NCBI RefSeq assembly: GCF_001730315.1
Contig: NZ_MIKC01000006.1
Span: forward strand, 38,996 to 102,995
DNA: 64,000 bases
Source: Enterococcus ureilyticus
GTDB lineage: Bacteria; Bacillota; Bacilli; Lactobacillales; Enterococcaceae
Reading direction: 5' to 3'
The notes beneath the pieces were generated by a model. The model saw only the letters and a program-made list of their open reading frames with translations. It had not been told where the DNA came from and ran no database searches. Positions 63,770 to 64,000 of the stretch are shown in pieces. Within the stretch, counting starts at the first letter, position 1, and each line of letters opens with the position of its first letter. Both the position numbers and the translations under genes were made by a program.

Positions 63770-64000
63770 CTCTTAAATGTACCTATACCAAAAACATTCG
63801 TTATTGGGAATGGATATTTTACAAATAATTAGAGTTCCCGTCGAGGTGCTTATCTTCATTCTATAATGTCAAAGAGTCTTCCCTTTTTAGTTACAATCAT
63901 TTAAACTAATGATAGCAAACTGTATTTTACAAAAGGAAGGCTATAGTTGTTTATTAATAGCACAACCAGTGTAGCAGGGGCGTGTCAGCTTCATTCAGCC

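Overview
This is low-GC Gram-positive DNA with the gene content, Shine-Dalgarno sites (AAAGGAGG type), lipoboxes and LPxTG anchor of a lactic-acid coccus. An Enterococcus close to the E. faecalis group fits best, judging from a par/Fst-type toxin, E. faecalis-like palindromic intergenic repeats and the kdp, PrfA-like and AraC-type genes. This is inference from gene content; species cannot be settled from the window.

Layout. 1-1.9 kb: the end of a nonribosomal peptide synthetase locus (condensation domain and type II thioesterase). 2.2-5.5 kb: lipoate-protein ligase followed by a MetNIQ-type ABC importer. 5.6-10.5 kb: an MFS exporter divergent from a PrfA/Crp-like regulator, a WYL regulator, two long palindromic repeats, and a DJ-1/DUF3224 pair. 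10.5-13.4 kb: an accessory patch with a broken antitoxin gene, an orphan 90-residue protein, two homologous structured RNA candidates, a complete type I toxin-antitoxin locus (Fst-like peptide) and a MazEF pair. 13.4-21.85 kb: a complete type I-C CRISPR-Cas system (cas3-5-8c-7-4-1-2, plus cas11c translated from inside cas8c) with a short array of 3 spacers.

21.9-26.5 kb: a two-component system with a PepSY lipoprotein, an HdeD-like membrane protein, a small lipoprotein and the dead end of a GH3 beta-glucosidase. 26.6-30.2 kb: a Fur-box iron-siderophore uptake operon with a nitroreductase-fold protein. 30.4-41.6 kb: LysM protein, broken ROK repressor, flavin disulfide reductase, MFS transporters, an M20 amidohydrolase/MFS/deacylase operon divergent from an AraC-GH39 regulator, and glutathione peroxidase. 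41.9-49.7 kb: complete kdpFABCDE potassium uptake operon. 49.8-53.2 kb: glycerate kinase and a MacB-type ABC exporter without its adaptor. 53.3-57.3 kb: an electrophile/quinone-stress-like cluster (zinc-independent MDR oxidoreductase, ArsR repressor, two nitroreductases, DUF1304 protein, two-domain VOC protein). 57.6-60.7 kb: LPxTG surface protein and an ECF sigma/anti-sigma pair. 61-64 kb: flavin-binding protein, a dead IS3 element and a graveyard of gene fragments, including a tRNA 3'-end-like piece.

Most of the window is ordinary chromosomal metabolism and transport. The parts that deserve attention are 9-13.4 kb (mobile palindromes, paired RNAs, three toxin-antitoxin loci of which one is broken) directly abutting the CRISPR-Cas operon, the 24-bp palindrome on the cas promoter, the hidden cas11c start, and the divergent ArsR/nitroreductase control region.
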